Shown: positions 8,315 through 15,131 of the stretch, piece by piece
Layout of the letters: each line of letters starts with the position of its first letter
Position numbering within the stretch: position 1 is the first letter of the stretch
Assembly (NCBI GenBank): GCA_963582255.1
Contig: CAUZRD010000018.1
Coordinates: 1-20,867 of the forward strand
DNA from: CAUZRD01 sp963582255
Lineage (GTDB): Bacteria; Pseudomonadota; Alphaproteobacteria; Rhizobiales; TMED25
Reading direction: 5' to 3'
DNA: 20,867 nucleotides
Notes under the pieces: generated by a model
Told to the model about the DNA's origin: nothing
Database searches by the model: none
Seen by the model: only the letters and a program-made list of their open reading frames with translations
Position numbers and translations under genes: made by a program

Positions 8315-8893
8315 TCATGCGGTGCTACTATTTGTGTCCCCACCATCGCAAAATGTCACATACCGAAAGACGGCAGACTTAACAGTTGCCGCAACCCGTC
8401 CGTTGGTGACGCTTGCATGTATCACATTTGGCCGACCCAATGCCAAACTCAATTGTTCGCAAGTAAAAGTATTTAGATAGAGTACGTTTGATGCCCCGCT
8501 TGCAGTGATCGCTGAGGCGATCTTGCGTTTTCCATCGTTGGATCCGTCAATAGCAGAAAGCGCAAGCGCCAGTTTTCCTAGAATTGCCGCATTGGAAACC
8601 TTGGTAAAACCTGTCATGACCGCACCTGCTCTTGTTGCCATCCCTAACGCAGCCAAGGCGCGATCGAGTAATAAGTTCTTTACTCTGTTCGCTAAATCAT
8701 CGCAAACAGTTACGTCTCGTTTGAAGGCGTGCGGAAAAGCGCGAGTTTTTACTGCGCGATCAACGGCATCATGACGTGCGCCGACCCACGCGCCCCGACC
8801 AGGCAGGCGGGCCTTGAGATCGGGTACGACGAATCCATCCGGCGCTATGACAAAGCGGATCATGTCGTTCGTCGGCCGGTTCTCGCGAGCCAC
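8315..8893 (-). CDS. YlxR/RnpM (DUF448)-L7Ae two-domain RNA-binding protein
   Basis: A 192-residue protein in the position always occupied by this family between nusA and infB. Residues 1-60 match the YlxR/DUF448 fold (MIRFVIAPDG, VVPDLKARLPGRGAWV), a small RNA-binding domain whose Firmicutes members modulate RNase P. Residues about 75-165 resemble the L7Ae/YlxQ-like domain (LDRALAALGMATRAGAVMTGF), fused as in many alphaproteobacteria. The exact role in this group is not settled. The first ordinary start codon is a GTG at 8893, but codons upstream of it in the same frame still encode family sequence (ERLCIVARENRP), and no ATG, GTG or TTG exists between them and an in-frame stop. An ATA at 8914 sits where an ATG would give a typical N-terminus. 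The true start is therefore uncertain. Confidence 0.85.
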   Translation of the reverse strand: MARENRPTNDMIRFVIAPDGFVVPDLKARLPGRGAWVGARHDAVDRAVKTRAFPHAFKRDVTVCDDLANRVKNLLLDRALAALGMATRAGAVMTGFTKVSNAAILGKLALALSAIDGSNDGKRKIASAITASGASNVLYLNTFTCEQLSLALGRPNVIHASVTNGRVAATVKSAVFRYVTFCDGGDTNSSTA

Positions 8894-8955
8894 AATACAG
8901 AGCCGCTCATCTATGTTGCGATTTTTTGATATATCGTAAACCTCTCAAGTCCAGA

Positions 8956-10617
8956 TCAAGTTAAGATCCGGGCGCCCTTAATAGAGCTTGCCGAATTTTC
9001 GAGTTCGGTCGAATCAGTGGTCTCTTCAATGACTTCATCAGCAGCCGTTGCCCCCAAATCTTCCTCGGTGATCCAGCCAACCGCGATGCGAGCGCCCATA
9101 ATCAAATTTTCAGCGTCTTCACGGGCAACGCCAAATGCGGACAACATGCCGTCAAACTTTTTGACTTCCTCATCTTTTTGCTCGGTCCATCCGACAAGAT
9201 CATCGGGTACACAGCCAGCGAGGTCTTCGATGGTCTTGACTTCATTTTCGCCAAAGGACACCAGCATGGCAGGGGTAATCCCGTCAATGTCTGCCAGTTC
9301 GTCTCCCACGCCGAGTTCGCGCCTACGGGCATCGAATTCTACTTCCTGAGCAGTAATATATTCGCTTGCACGCTGCTTAATGGCCTCTGCCATGTCGGCA
9401 TCAAAGCCCTCTATTTCGACTATTTCTTCCACCGGCACGAATGCTAGTTCCTCAACGGAGGAAAATCCTTCCGAAGCCAGCAATTGTGCGATCACCTCAT
9501 CTACATCGAGTGATTCCATAAACACCGCGCTACGGTCGTTAAACTCGATTTGCCGGCGTTCGGATTCTTCTGCTTCGGTAAGGATATCGATGTCCCAGTT
9601 GGTTAATTGCGATGCCAAGCGCACGTTTTGGCCGCGTCGCCCGATCGCCAGGGAAAGCTGATCATCGGGGACCACTACCTCAATGCGGTTTGCGTCTTCG
9701 TCGAGAACAACTTTAGTGACTTCAGCTGGGGCTAATCCATTGACGATAAATGTTGCAGCGTCATCATTCCATTGAATGATGTCGATCTTTTCACCTTGGA
9801 GTTCATTAACAACAGCTTGAACACGGCTGCCGCGCATGCCGACACAGGCGCCAATAGGATCAATTGATGCGTCCTTGGAAATCACCGCAATTTTGGCACG
9901 ACTTCCTGGGTCTCTTGCGACTGACATGATTTCGATAATGCCGTCATATATTTCAGGCACTTCCTGCATGAATAACTTGGCCATGAATTGAGGGTGGGTG
10001 CGTGAAAGGAAGATCTGTGGACCACGTTGTTCGCGCCGCACATCGTAGATATAGGCACGCACCCGCTCACCAGTGTGAAATGTCTCGCGGGGTAGCAATC
10101 CATCGCGTCGGACAATGGCTTCGGCGCGGCCGAGATCGATCATGACATTGCCGTATTCAACTCTTTTGACCGTGCCTGAGACAATGTCCCCAACTCGGTG
10201 TTTATATTCTTCAAAATGACGTTCGCGCTCTGCATCGCGGACCTTTTGTATGATCACCTGCTTAGCGTTCTGGGCTGCGATTCGTCCAAAATCAAATGGT
10301 GGAAGAGCTTCAGCAATGAAGTCGCCTATTTGGGCTGCGGGATTGCGTGCGCGGGCTGACGTTAGGCTAATCTCAACTGCCTCAGAAGTTGGCTCATCAA
10401 CCACTTCGAGTAACCGGGAAAGTTTCATTTCTCCGGTTTTCGGATCAATTTCAGCACGGATTTCGTTCTCAGCGCCATAGCGGGATTTTGCCGCTTTTTG
10501 GATGGCGTCTTCCATCGCAGAAATCACAATAGATTTGTCGATTGATTTGTCACGTGCGACGGCATCGGCAATCTGAAGCAATTCGAGGCGATTTGCGCTC
10601 ACACCCAATTGTGACAT
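8956..10617 (-). CDS. nusA: Transcription termination/antitermination factor NusA
   Basis: A 553-residue RNA polymerase-associated factor controlling pausing, termination and antitermination. Visible in order: the N-terminal polymerase-binding domain (about 1-125), an S1 domain (about 142-206, RVGDIVSGTVKRVEYGNVMIDLG), two KH domains (IGACVGMRGSRVQAVVNEL and LSLAIGRRGQNVRLASQL), and an acidic C-terminal part with two helix-hairpin-helix repeats (FSSVEELAFVPVEEIVEIEGF and VKTIEDLAGCVPDDLVGW). The frame extends upstream to 10659, but the ATG at 10617 (MSQLGVSANRLELLQ) matches the family start and has GGAG at 10625-10628, eight bases before it. The longer form would also overlap rimP. It follows rimP by 16 bases. 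Confidence 0.97.
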   Translation of the reverse strand: MSQLGVSANRLELLQIADAVARDKSIDKSIVISAMEDAIQKAAKSRYGAENEIRAEIDPKTGEMKLSRLLEVVDEPTSEAVEISLTSARARNPAAQIGDFIAEALPPFDFGRIAAQNAKQVIIQKVRDAERERHFEEYKHRVGDIVSGTVKRVEYGNVMIDLGRAEAIVRRDGLLPRETFHTGERVRAYIYDVRREQRGPQIFLSRTHPQFMAKLFMQEVPEIYDGIIEIMSVARDPGSRAKIAVISKDASIDPIGACVGMRGSRVQAVVNELQGEKIDIIQWNDDAATFIVNGLAPAEVTKVVLDEDANRIEVVVPDDQLSLAIGRRGQNVRLASQLTNWDIDILTEAEESERRQIEFNDRSAVFMESLDVDEVIAQLLASEGFSSVEELAFVPVEEIVEIEGFDADMAEAIKQRASEYITAQEVEFDARRRELGVGDELADIDGITPAMLVSFGENEVKTIEDLAGCVPDDLVGWTEQKDEEVKKFDGMLSAFGVAREDAENLIMGARIAVGWITEEDLGATAADEVIEETTDSTELENSASSIKGARILT

Positions 10618-10633
10618 TTTTTGTCTCCGATAG

Positions 10634-11227
10634 CTATTTTGCAACATCAGACGCGCCATCGCGGCGGTCTTTTTCGCGTTTCAGCAAGTTGTCATTCATG
10701 ACCAGTTTAGCTGTATGGATTAGGTTAAATGGAATCCCAATAATCTGTGGCTCGTCGTGATCCTTTAGTTCCATTTCGATGCGGACTTCGCCATCACAAA
10801 ACCCTTCGACTATGCCGCGAAATCTCTTGCGTCCAGCTAACATCTGCACAATTTCTATTTTGACTTCATAGCCGGCCCAGCGCTCGAAATCGCTTGGCCG
10901 CACTAATGGCCGGTCAACCCCGGGTGATGAAACTTCGAAACGATAACCTCCTGGGACCGGGTCTTCAATGTCCAGAAGCGGTGAGAGGGCGCGGGTGACT
11001 AAAACACAATCCTCTATTTCAAGAGTTCCATCATCTCGTTCTATCATAATCTGTAGAATTGTTCCGTCTTGCCCACCAATGTGAACGCGCACTAGGCGGT
11101 AGCCAAGATCCTCGATTACTGGTTCAGTCAAATGTGCGATGCGCGCAGCGGCGCCAGTTTCCGCGCACAGCCGCTTGTCGACGCTAAATGCATCTGCATC
11201 GTCTTTTGCCAAACGGTTGGTTTGCAT
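10634..11227 (-). CDS. rimP: Ribosome maturation factor RimP
   Basis: A 197-residue factor required for 30S subunit assembly, first gene of the nusA-infB cluster. Family features are the N-terminal RIAHLTEPVIEDLGYRLVRV, then ILQIMIERDDGTLEIEDCVLVTRALSPLLD, and the hallmark YRFEVSSPGVDRPL. The C-terminal SH3-like domain follows (GIVEGFCDGEVRIEME, IPFNLIHTAKLV). The frame is open to 11374, but that region looks like a leader and encodes nothing family-like. ATG codons at 11233 and 11227 are both plausible. The second has a GGA eight bases upstream and is chosen here, and the difference is two residues. The first 35 or so residues, before the family match begins, are not conserved in any way I can recognise. 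Confidence 0.93.
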   Translation of the reverse strand: MQTNRLAKDDADAFSVDKRLCAETGAAARIAHLTEPVIEDLGYRLVRVHIGGQDGTILQIMIERDDGTLEIEDCVLVTRALSPLLDIEDPVPGGYRFEVSSPGVDRPLVRPSDFERWAGYEVKIEIVQMLAGRKRFRGIVEGFCDGEVRIEMELKDHDEPQIIGIPFNLIHTAKLVMNDNLLKREKDRRDGASDVAK

Positions 11228-11261
11228 TGCCATATTCCGAGGGCTTGTCCCAATACGAAAA

Positions 11262-11285
11262 GAGCGGGTCAAAGTAGACCCACTC
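11262..11285 (-). terminator. Terminator-like hairpin between trmB and rimP
   Basis: On the minus-strand RNA, GAGUGGGUC-UACUUU-GACCCGCUC forms a 9-bp stem (one U-G pair) with a 6-base loop, followed at once by UUUUCG. This is the shape of a short intrinsic terminator. The plus-strand version has a C-A mismatch and no U run. It lies about 105 bases after the trmB stop and 34 bases before the rimP ATG, so it could end the metK-trmB transcript or act as an attenuator or 5' structure of the rimP-nusA operon. The U run is only four long, so efficient termination is not certain. Confidence 0.55.
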
Positions 11286-11291
11286 GCAACG

Positions 11292-11320
11292 AAATTTGAA
11301 CGCTGTGATGAATTGGTCAA
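11292..11320 (-). promoter_or_regulatory. Possible sigma-70-type promoter for the rimP-nusA operon
   Basis: On the minus strand a TTGACC (11315-11320) is followed after exactly 17 bases by AAATTT (11292-11297), downstream of trmB and before rimP. The -35 is a good match and the -10 is poor. If used, transcription would start almost at the base of the hairpin at 11262-11285, placing that hairpin at the very 5' end of the message. This is a weak prediction from sequence alone. Confidence 0.25.
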
Positions 11321-11389
11321 GGTATATGTCTGTCTTGCAATGAATGCAAGAACAACGTCGACGGCTACTGGCAAAATTTGTAGGGTAGG

Positions 11390-12112
11390 TTAATCAGCGC
11401 TTCTTTGGAAAGTCAGATAAGCAGATTTACGCCCTGCCTCATCCGCCTTTTTTTCGTAGCGGGTGGGTGGCCAATCTGCCGGCCGGTAACGCCAATCCTC
11501 AGCGCTAGATGCTTGCCACTCGAATTTAGCACAGCCGTGAATGTGTACCATGATCCAGCGTTGATAGTCGGCGATGTCGCTGGCAATGCGCAACTGGGAG
11601 CCGGGTTTCATGGCGCGGGCCAGAGAGGCGAGAGTGGCGGCGTTAATAAGGCGGCGTTTGTGGTGGCGCGCTTTTGGCCACGGGTCAGGGAATAAAATGA
11701 AAACCCGCGCCAAGCTTTGGGGCTTCAGGGAATCTAAAAGGTAGCGTACATCGTCGTGGTGGATGCGGACATTGCTAAGTTGGTGACATTCTATGGCAAC
11801 CAATAGCTTTGCGACCCCGTTGATGTAAGGTTCTGCCCCGATGAATCCTATGTGAGGATTCTGGATGGCTTGCCAAACAAGATGCTCACCGGATCCAAAA
11901 CCTATTTCCAGCCACATGGGTTGCGCGGGATTTGCAAACAGTTCTTTTGGAGTGATTTCACGGCCAGCATGAAGCTTGATTTCTAATTCAGGTAACTTAG
12001 TTTTGAGCAACCCAGACTGACGTCCCCTGAGTCGATGCCCGCGCAGACGGCCAAAAGATTGAAGGCGGGATTGCTGGGCTGATGGATGCTCTATGTTATT
12101 CTGATGGTGCAT
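11390..12112 (-). CDS. trmB: tRNA (guanine-N7-)-methyltransferase TrmB
   Basis: A 240-residue SAM-dependent enzyme that methylates G46 of tRNA. Numbering from the ATG at 12112, the SAM-binding motif MWLEIGFGSGEHL is around residues 66-78, GAEPYINGVAKLL follows, and the catalytic/tRNA-binding FPDPWPKARHHKRRL begins at 141. The tail TRYEKKADEAGRKSAYLTF is characteristic. The frame stays open upstream to 12223, but that would overlap the end of metK and add unrelated sequence, so the ATG at 12112 is chosen, though its ribosome site is weak. The N-terminal HQNNIEHPSAQQSRLQSFGRLRG-like stretch is basic, as is usual in this group. It follows metK by 62 bases, so MetK supplies the methyl donor that this enzyme uses. 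Confidence 0.94.
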   Translation of the reverse strand: MHHQNNIEHPSAQQSRLQSFGRLRGHRLRGRQSGLLKTKLPELEIKLHAGREITPKELFANPAQPMWLEIGFGSGEHLVWQAIQNPHIGFIGAEPYINGVAKLLVAIECHQLSNVRIHHDDVRYLLDSLKPQSLARVFILFPDPWPKARHHKRRLINAATLASLARAMKPGSQLRIASDIADYQRWIMVHIHGCAKFEWQASSAEDWRYRPADWPPTRYEKKADEAGRKSAYLTFQRSAD

Positions 12113-12174
12113 GTTATCTGCGGGCTGCACGTCGAGGTTAAACGACTTGCATGCTGGAGATGCAGGCTTAATTT

Positions 12175-13356
12175 TTACGTCAATGCAGCACAAATATTTT
12201 CGGCTAGACCTACGTCTTCCCAAGAAAATCCACCGTCGGAATCAGGCGCTCGGCCAAAATGGCCGTAGGCCGATGTGCGCTCATAGATGGGGCGGTTCAA
12301 TTTCAAATGCTCGCGAATGCCGCGCGGGGATAGGTCCATCACTTCATTGAGTGCGCCTGCCAGCTTAGTAGGATCAACCTGAGCATTTTCTCCAAGGCGA
12401 ATGTGAAGGGACAGTGGTTTGGATACACCAATCGCGTAAGCGATTTGAATAACGCAGCTATCTGCTAGGTTTGCCGCGACGACATTCTTGGCTAAGTAGC
12501 GGGCAGCATAAGCGGCCGAACGGTCTACCTTGGTTGGATCCTTGCCCGAAAATGCACCGCCGCCATGAGGGGCTGAGCCACCATAAGTGTCAACGATGAT
12601 TTTCCGCCCGGTTAGACCACAATCGCCGTGAGGTCCGCCGATGACGAACTTTCCGGTCGGATTGACGTAAAAATCATCCTCGCTACACATCCATCCTTTT
12701 GGCAGGACACTTTCTACGATAGGTCGTACGATTTGACGTACATCATCTTGTGATACGCCTTCGAGGTGCTGGCTAGAAACCACGACTGAAGTTGCGTGAA
12801 CTGGCTGACCGTTTTCGTAAAGTAGCGTAACCTGGCTTTTCGCGTCAGGACCGAGCCGAGTTTCCTGGCCGGAATGTCGCAACGCTGCCATATTTTGTAA
12901 AATCTTATGTGCAAAATGAATAGGTGCTGGCATTAGCTCTTCGGTCTCGCGGCAGGCAAACCCAAACATCAAACCCTGATCGCCCGCGCCTTCATCTTTG
13001 TTGCCCGAGGCATCAACACCCTGAGCAATATCTGCCGATTGCTGATGAACTAGGCAAGAGACTTTCATATTTTGCCAATGAAATTCATCCTGTTCGTAAC
13101 CAATTTCACGAACACAGCGTCGTGCAACCAGCTCCATTTTTTCGGCGTCTATGTCCTCTGGGCCGCGCACTTCACCGGCCAAAACCACCAAATTACTCGT
13201 GGCCAGCGTTTCAACGGCAACGCGTGACTGACTTTCGGCTGTAAGAAAAGCATCGACGATCGCGTCAGAAATTCGGTCGCACACTTTGTCCGGGTGCCCC
13301 TCGGAAACGGATTCGCTTGTAAATAAATACGAGTTATTGCTCAAGAGAGGCTCCAT
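12175..13356 (-). CDS. metK: S-adenosylmethionine synthetase
   Basis: A 393-residue methionine adenosyltransferase making SAM from methionine and ATP. The ATP-binding SESVSEGHPDKVCDRISD (14-31, catalytic His21), GAGDQGLMFGFA, and GGGAFSGKDPTKVDRSAAYAA motifs are all present and the length is normal. The ATG at 13356 gives the standard N-terminus, with no strong ribosome site (a weakly AC-rich leader precedes it). A 274-base region with no recognisable gene lies upstream. I looked there for the SAM-II and SAM/SAH riboswitches known from alphaproteobacteria and did not recognise either. The next gene, trmB, is probably in the same transcript. Confidence 0.97.
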   Translation of the reverse strand: MEPLLSNNSYLFTSESVSEGHPDKVCDRISDAIVDAFLTAESQSRVAVETLATSNLVVLAGEVRGPEDIDAEKMELVARRCVREIGYEQDEFHWQNMKVSCLVHQQSADIAQGVDASGNKDEGAGDQGLMFGFACRETEELMPAPIHFAHKILQNMAALRHSGQETRLGPDAKSQVTLLYENGQPVHATSVVVSSQHLEGVSQDDVRQIVRPIVESVLPKGWMCSEDDFYVNPTGKFVIGGPHGDCGLTGRKIIVDTYGGSAPHGGGAFSGKDPTKVDRSAAYAARYLAKNVVAANLADSCVIQIAYAIGVSKPLSLHIRLGENAQVDPTKLAGALNEVMDLSPRGIREHLKLNRPIYERTSAYGHFGRAPDSDGGFSWEDVGLAENICAALT

Positions 13357-13630
13357 AAATTGGTTGTTATTAGGTTGATGTAAGATACTAGCTTTTTGCA
13401 GGCATAGAAGGAAAGGTCAAGAATCAATGGTATCTGCCGGTTCTCGATTGTTCTTTTTGTTAGATGAGAGAGATCGAGATAGATCAACAAGCGCCCGCAT
13501 GGCGCGCCATTTTCTTGAATTTTGTTGAGGTGGCGTAGTAACAAAAGATTTTGAGAGTTTTTCAGATTTGTCTATATTGCGTGGGTAATTTTTTCACGGT
13601 ACCGGGAGATATGATCTCGTTATATAGAAA
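13357..13630 (-). other. Gene-free spacer between ybeY and metK (metK leader region)
   Basis: This 274-base stretch is the longest non-coding interval in the window. It holds a 12-base perfect palindrome ATGGCGCGCCAT at 13499-13510, a 7-bp inverted repeat TTTTGTT/AACAAAA at 13520-13526 and 13540-13546, a small GAGAT/ATCTC hairpin at 13606-13618, and an 8-base palindrome CGGTACCG just after it on the minus strand. A TTGACC box occurs at 13415-13420 on the minus strand, but no -10 lies at proper spacing. I see no coding similarity in any frame. In related alphaproteobacteria this place usually holds corC, lnt and often a small HTH regulator gene (recalled synteny, not checked). Confidence 0.6.
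13417..13500 (-). other. Possible 27-codon leader ORF upstream of metK
   Basis: An ATG inside the 12-base palindrome opens a 27-codon frame (begins MRALVDLSRSLSSN, ends in TGA) 60 bases before the metK start. It has no visible ribosome site and no methionine codons beyond the first, so it does not look like a methionine attenuator peptide. It may be chance. Confidence 0.12.
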
Positions 13631-14128
13631 TCAGCGCCTGAGGTCTGTGCTCACCTGGCGCTCCTGATATGGATCTGGAATACCGATTTGCGCTAGAATA
13701 TCTCTTTCAAGCGCTTCCATGCGCTCGCGCTCAACGTTGGTATGATGATCAAATTCAAACAAATGTAGTGTGCCGTGTACCAATAGGTGGGCGATGTGAT
13801 CAGACATTGGTTTTAGTTGTTCCTCTGCCTGGTTTGACACGGTAGCGAAGGCCAAAGCGATATCGCCTAGCATTGGCGGATCGGACGAAAAGGCTAGAAC
13901 ATTTGTTGGCTTATTGATGAGTCGATAGGTCTTGTTAAGTTGTTGGAGCCGAGCGTCGCTTGCAAAAAGAATACTGAGTTCTCCGTCCTGACGAAAGTCG
14001 ACCGCGCGCAAGGTGTGGGTGATTGCAGTGTGGCATAGTTCAGACAAGCCATTGATTGATGTCCACGCATCGTCTTCGAGTTGAATTTCGATAGTCACAT
14101 CAAATTTGTCATTGTTGGGGTCAGTCAT
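13631..14128 (-). CDS. ybeY: Endoribonuclease / rRNA maturation factor YbeY
   Basis: A 165-residue zinc-dependent endoribonuclease involved in 16S 3'-end maturation and ribosome quality control. Numbering from the ATG at 14128, the metal motif H-x3-H-x5-H is His118, His122 and His128 in HGTLHLFEFDHH. The conserved Arg69 is in NKTYRLINKPTNVLAF. Within the motif the usual Gly after HLL/HLx is replaced by Glu125, and Tyr by Phe. The frame continues upstream to 14230 inside phoH, but the ATG at 14128 overlaps the phoH stop by 8 bases (ATGACTGA), a typical coupling arrangement, and gives the expected family start. In many relatives corC and lnt follow, but here a spacer and metK follow instead. 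Confidence 0.94.
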   Translation of the reverse strand: MTDPNNDKFDVTIEIQLEDDAWTSINGLSELCHTAITHTLRAVDFRQDGELSILFASDARLQQLNKTYRLINKPTNVLAFSSDPPMLGDIALAFATVSNQAEEQLKPMSDHIAHLLVHGTLHLFEFDHHTNVERERMEALERDILAQIGIPDPYQERQVSTDLRR

Positions 14129-15131
14129 GGCTAGCTTTGTCACCGCTGGTTTTCTCATAGGCCTCCACGATGCGTGAAACGAGCCCGTGCCGGACGACAT
14201 CGGCGGATGAAAATCTGACTTCACAGACATCCTCGATGTCTTGTAAAATTCTCATGGCTTCAACCAAACCGGACTGGGCGGGATTGGGTAGATCAATCTG
14301 ACTTGGATCTCCAGTCACCGCCATGCGCCCATTTTCTCCTAGTCGGGTTAGAGCCATCTTCATTTGCATGCGGGTACAGTTTTGTGCCTCGTCAAGAATA
14401 ATGAACGCGTTTGCCAGAGTGCGCCCACGCATAAATGCCAGCGGTGCAATTTCGATTTGTCCACTTTCGAGTCCGCGTTCCACCTGAGTGGTTGGCAGGC
14501 AATCATAAAGTGCATCATAGAGCGGGCGTAGATAGGGGTCGACTTTCTCTCGCATATCGCCAGGTAAAAACCCTAGTCTCTCGCCAGCTTCAACAGCCGG
14601 ACGTGAAAGAATAATTTTATCGACCTTGCCAGATTCAAGAAATGAGGCAGCAACTGCAACGGCAAGATAGGTTTTTCCAGTTCCAGCCGGTCCCGTACCG
14701 AGTACGAGGGAGGTATCGTTCAAGCGGCGGATATAAGTGTCTTGTGTTGGTGTGCGCGGTTGAATGATGCGTTTCCTGGTGCGTACCATTGCTAGCCCAT
14801 CGCGCTCACTTGTGTGTTCTGGGATGTGGTCAACAAGCCGAAGGGCACCGTCAACTTCGCTCAGACCAACCTCCAGACCTTGTTCTAGGCGGTGATAAAG
14901 GTCTTCTAGTACCCGCTTGGCCCGTCCAATGGCATGGGCCTCACCTGTCAGCGCCACATGATTTCCGCGCGCGGTTGCGCGGATGGAAAGGCGCTCCTCG
15001 ATCATAGCTAAATTCTGATCGTGTTGACCGAAGAGGTCGACAAGCAAGGCAGTATTTTCAAATGCCATGGCCTTTGCGCTATTTTCAATCGGCCCGGCGT
15101 TTGCTCGGCGATTAGAGCCGGTGGGGCTCAA
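14121..15131 (-). CDS. PhoH-like ATPase (YbeZ)
   Basis: A 336-residue cytoplasmic ATPase of the PhoH/YbeZ family, functionally tied to YbeY in RNA metabolism. Residues about 25-105 form a KH-like N-terminal domain (LFGQHDQNLAMIEERLSI, ALTGEAHAIGRAKRVLEDL). The ATPase core has Walker A GPAGTGKT at 147-154, LSRPAVEAGERLGFLPGD, Walker B ILDEAQN at 245-251, and VTGDPSQIDLP at 272-282. The start taken is a TTG at 15131 that overlaps the miaB stop by 4 bases (TTGA) and has GGAAGG at 15141-15146, nine bases upstream. An ATG at 15068 is the alternative and would remove 21 residues ahead of the recognisable domain. The end overlaps ybeY by 8 bases. Confidence 0.94.
   Translation of the reverse strand: MSPTGSNRRANAGPIENSAKAMAFENTALLVDLFGQHDQNLAMIEERLSIRATARGNHVALTGEAHAIGRAKRVLEDLYHRLEQGLEVGLSEVDGALRLVDHIPEHTSERDGLAMVRTRKRIIQPRTPTQDTYIRRLNDTSLVLGTGPAGTGKTYLAVAVAASFLESGKVDKIILSRPAVEAGERLGFLPGDMREKVDPYLRPLYDALYDCLPTTQVERGLESGQIEIAPLAFMRGRTLANAFIILDEAQNCTRMQMKMALTRLGENGRMAVTGDPSQIDLPNPAQSGLVEAMRILQDIEDVCEVRFSSADVVRHGLVSRIVEAYEKTSGDKASHD

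Noticed and set aside
11286..11390. tRNA gene upstream of rimP, as in the enterobacterial metY-rimP order; GTTCAAATT resembles a T loop
   Set aside because: No flanking T stem, anticodon arm or acceptor pairing could be built around it.
13341..13544. A 67-codon minus-strand frame beginning with TTG in the ybeY-metK spacer and running into metK
   Set aside because: It overlaps the metK start in another frame, has no ribosome site and shows no similarity to HTH, CorC or Lnt sequence.
13357..13640. SAM-responsive riboswitch upstream of metK; the ybeY end CGCTGATTT resembles part of SAM-II
   Set aside because: The remaining SAM-II core (second GCGC strand and the pseudoknot GAUAAAUG/AGCUAA elements) is missing, and no SAM/SAH pattern near the metK start was seen. 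A covariance-model scan would settle it.
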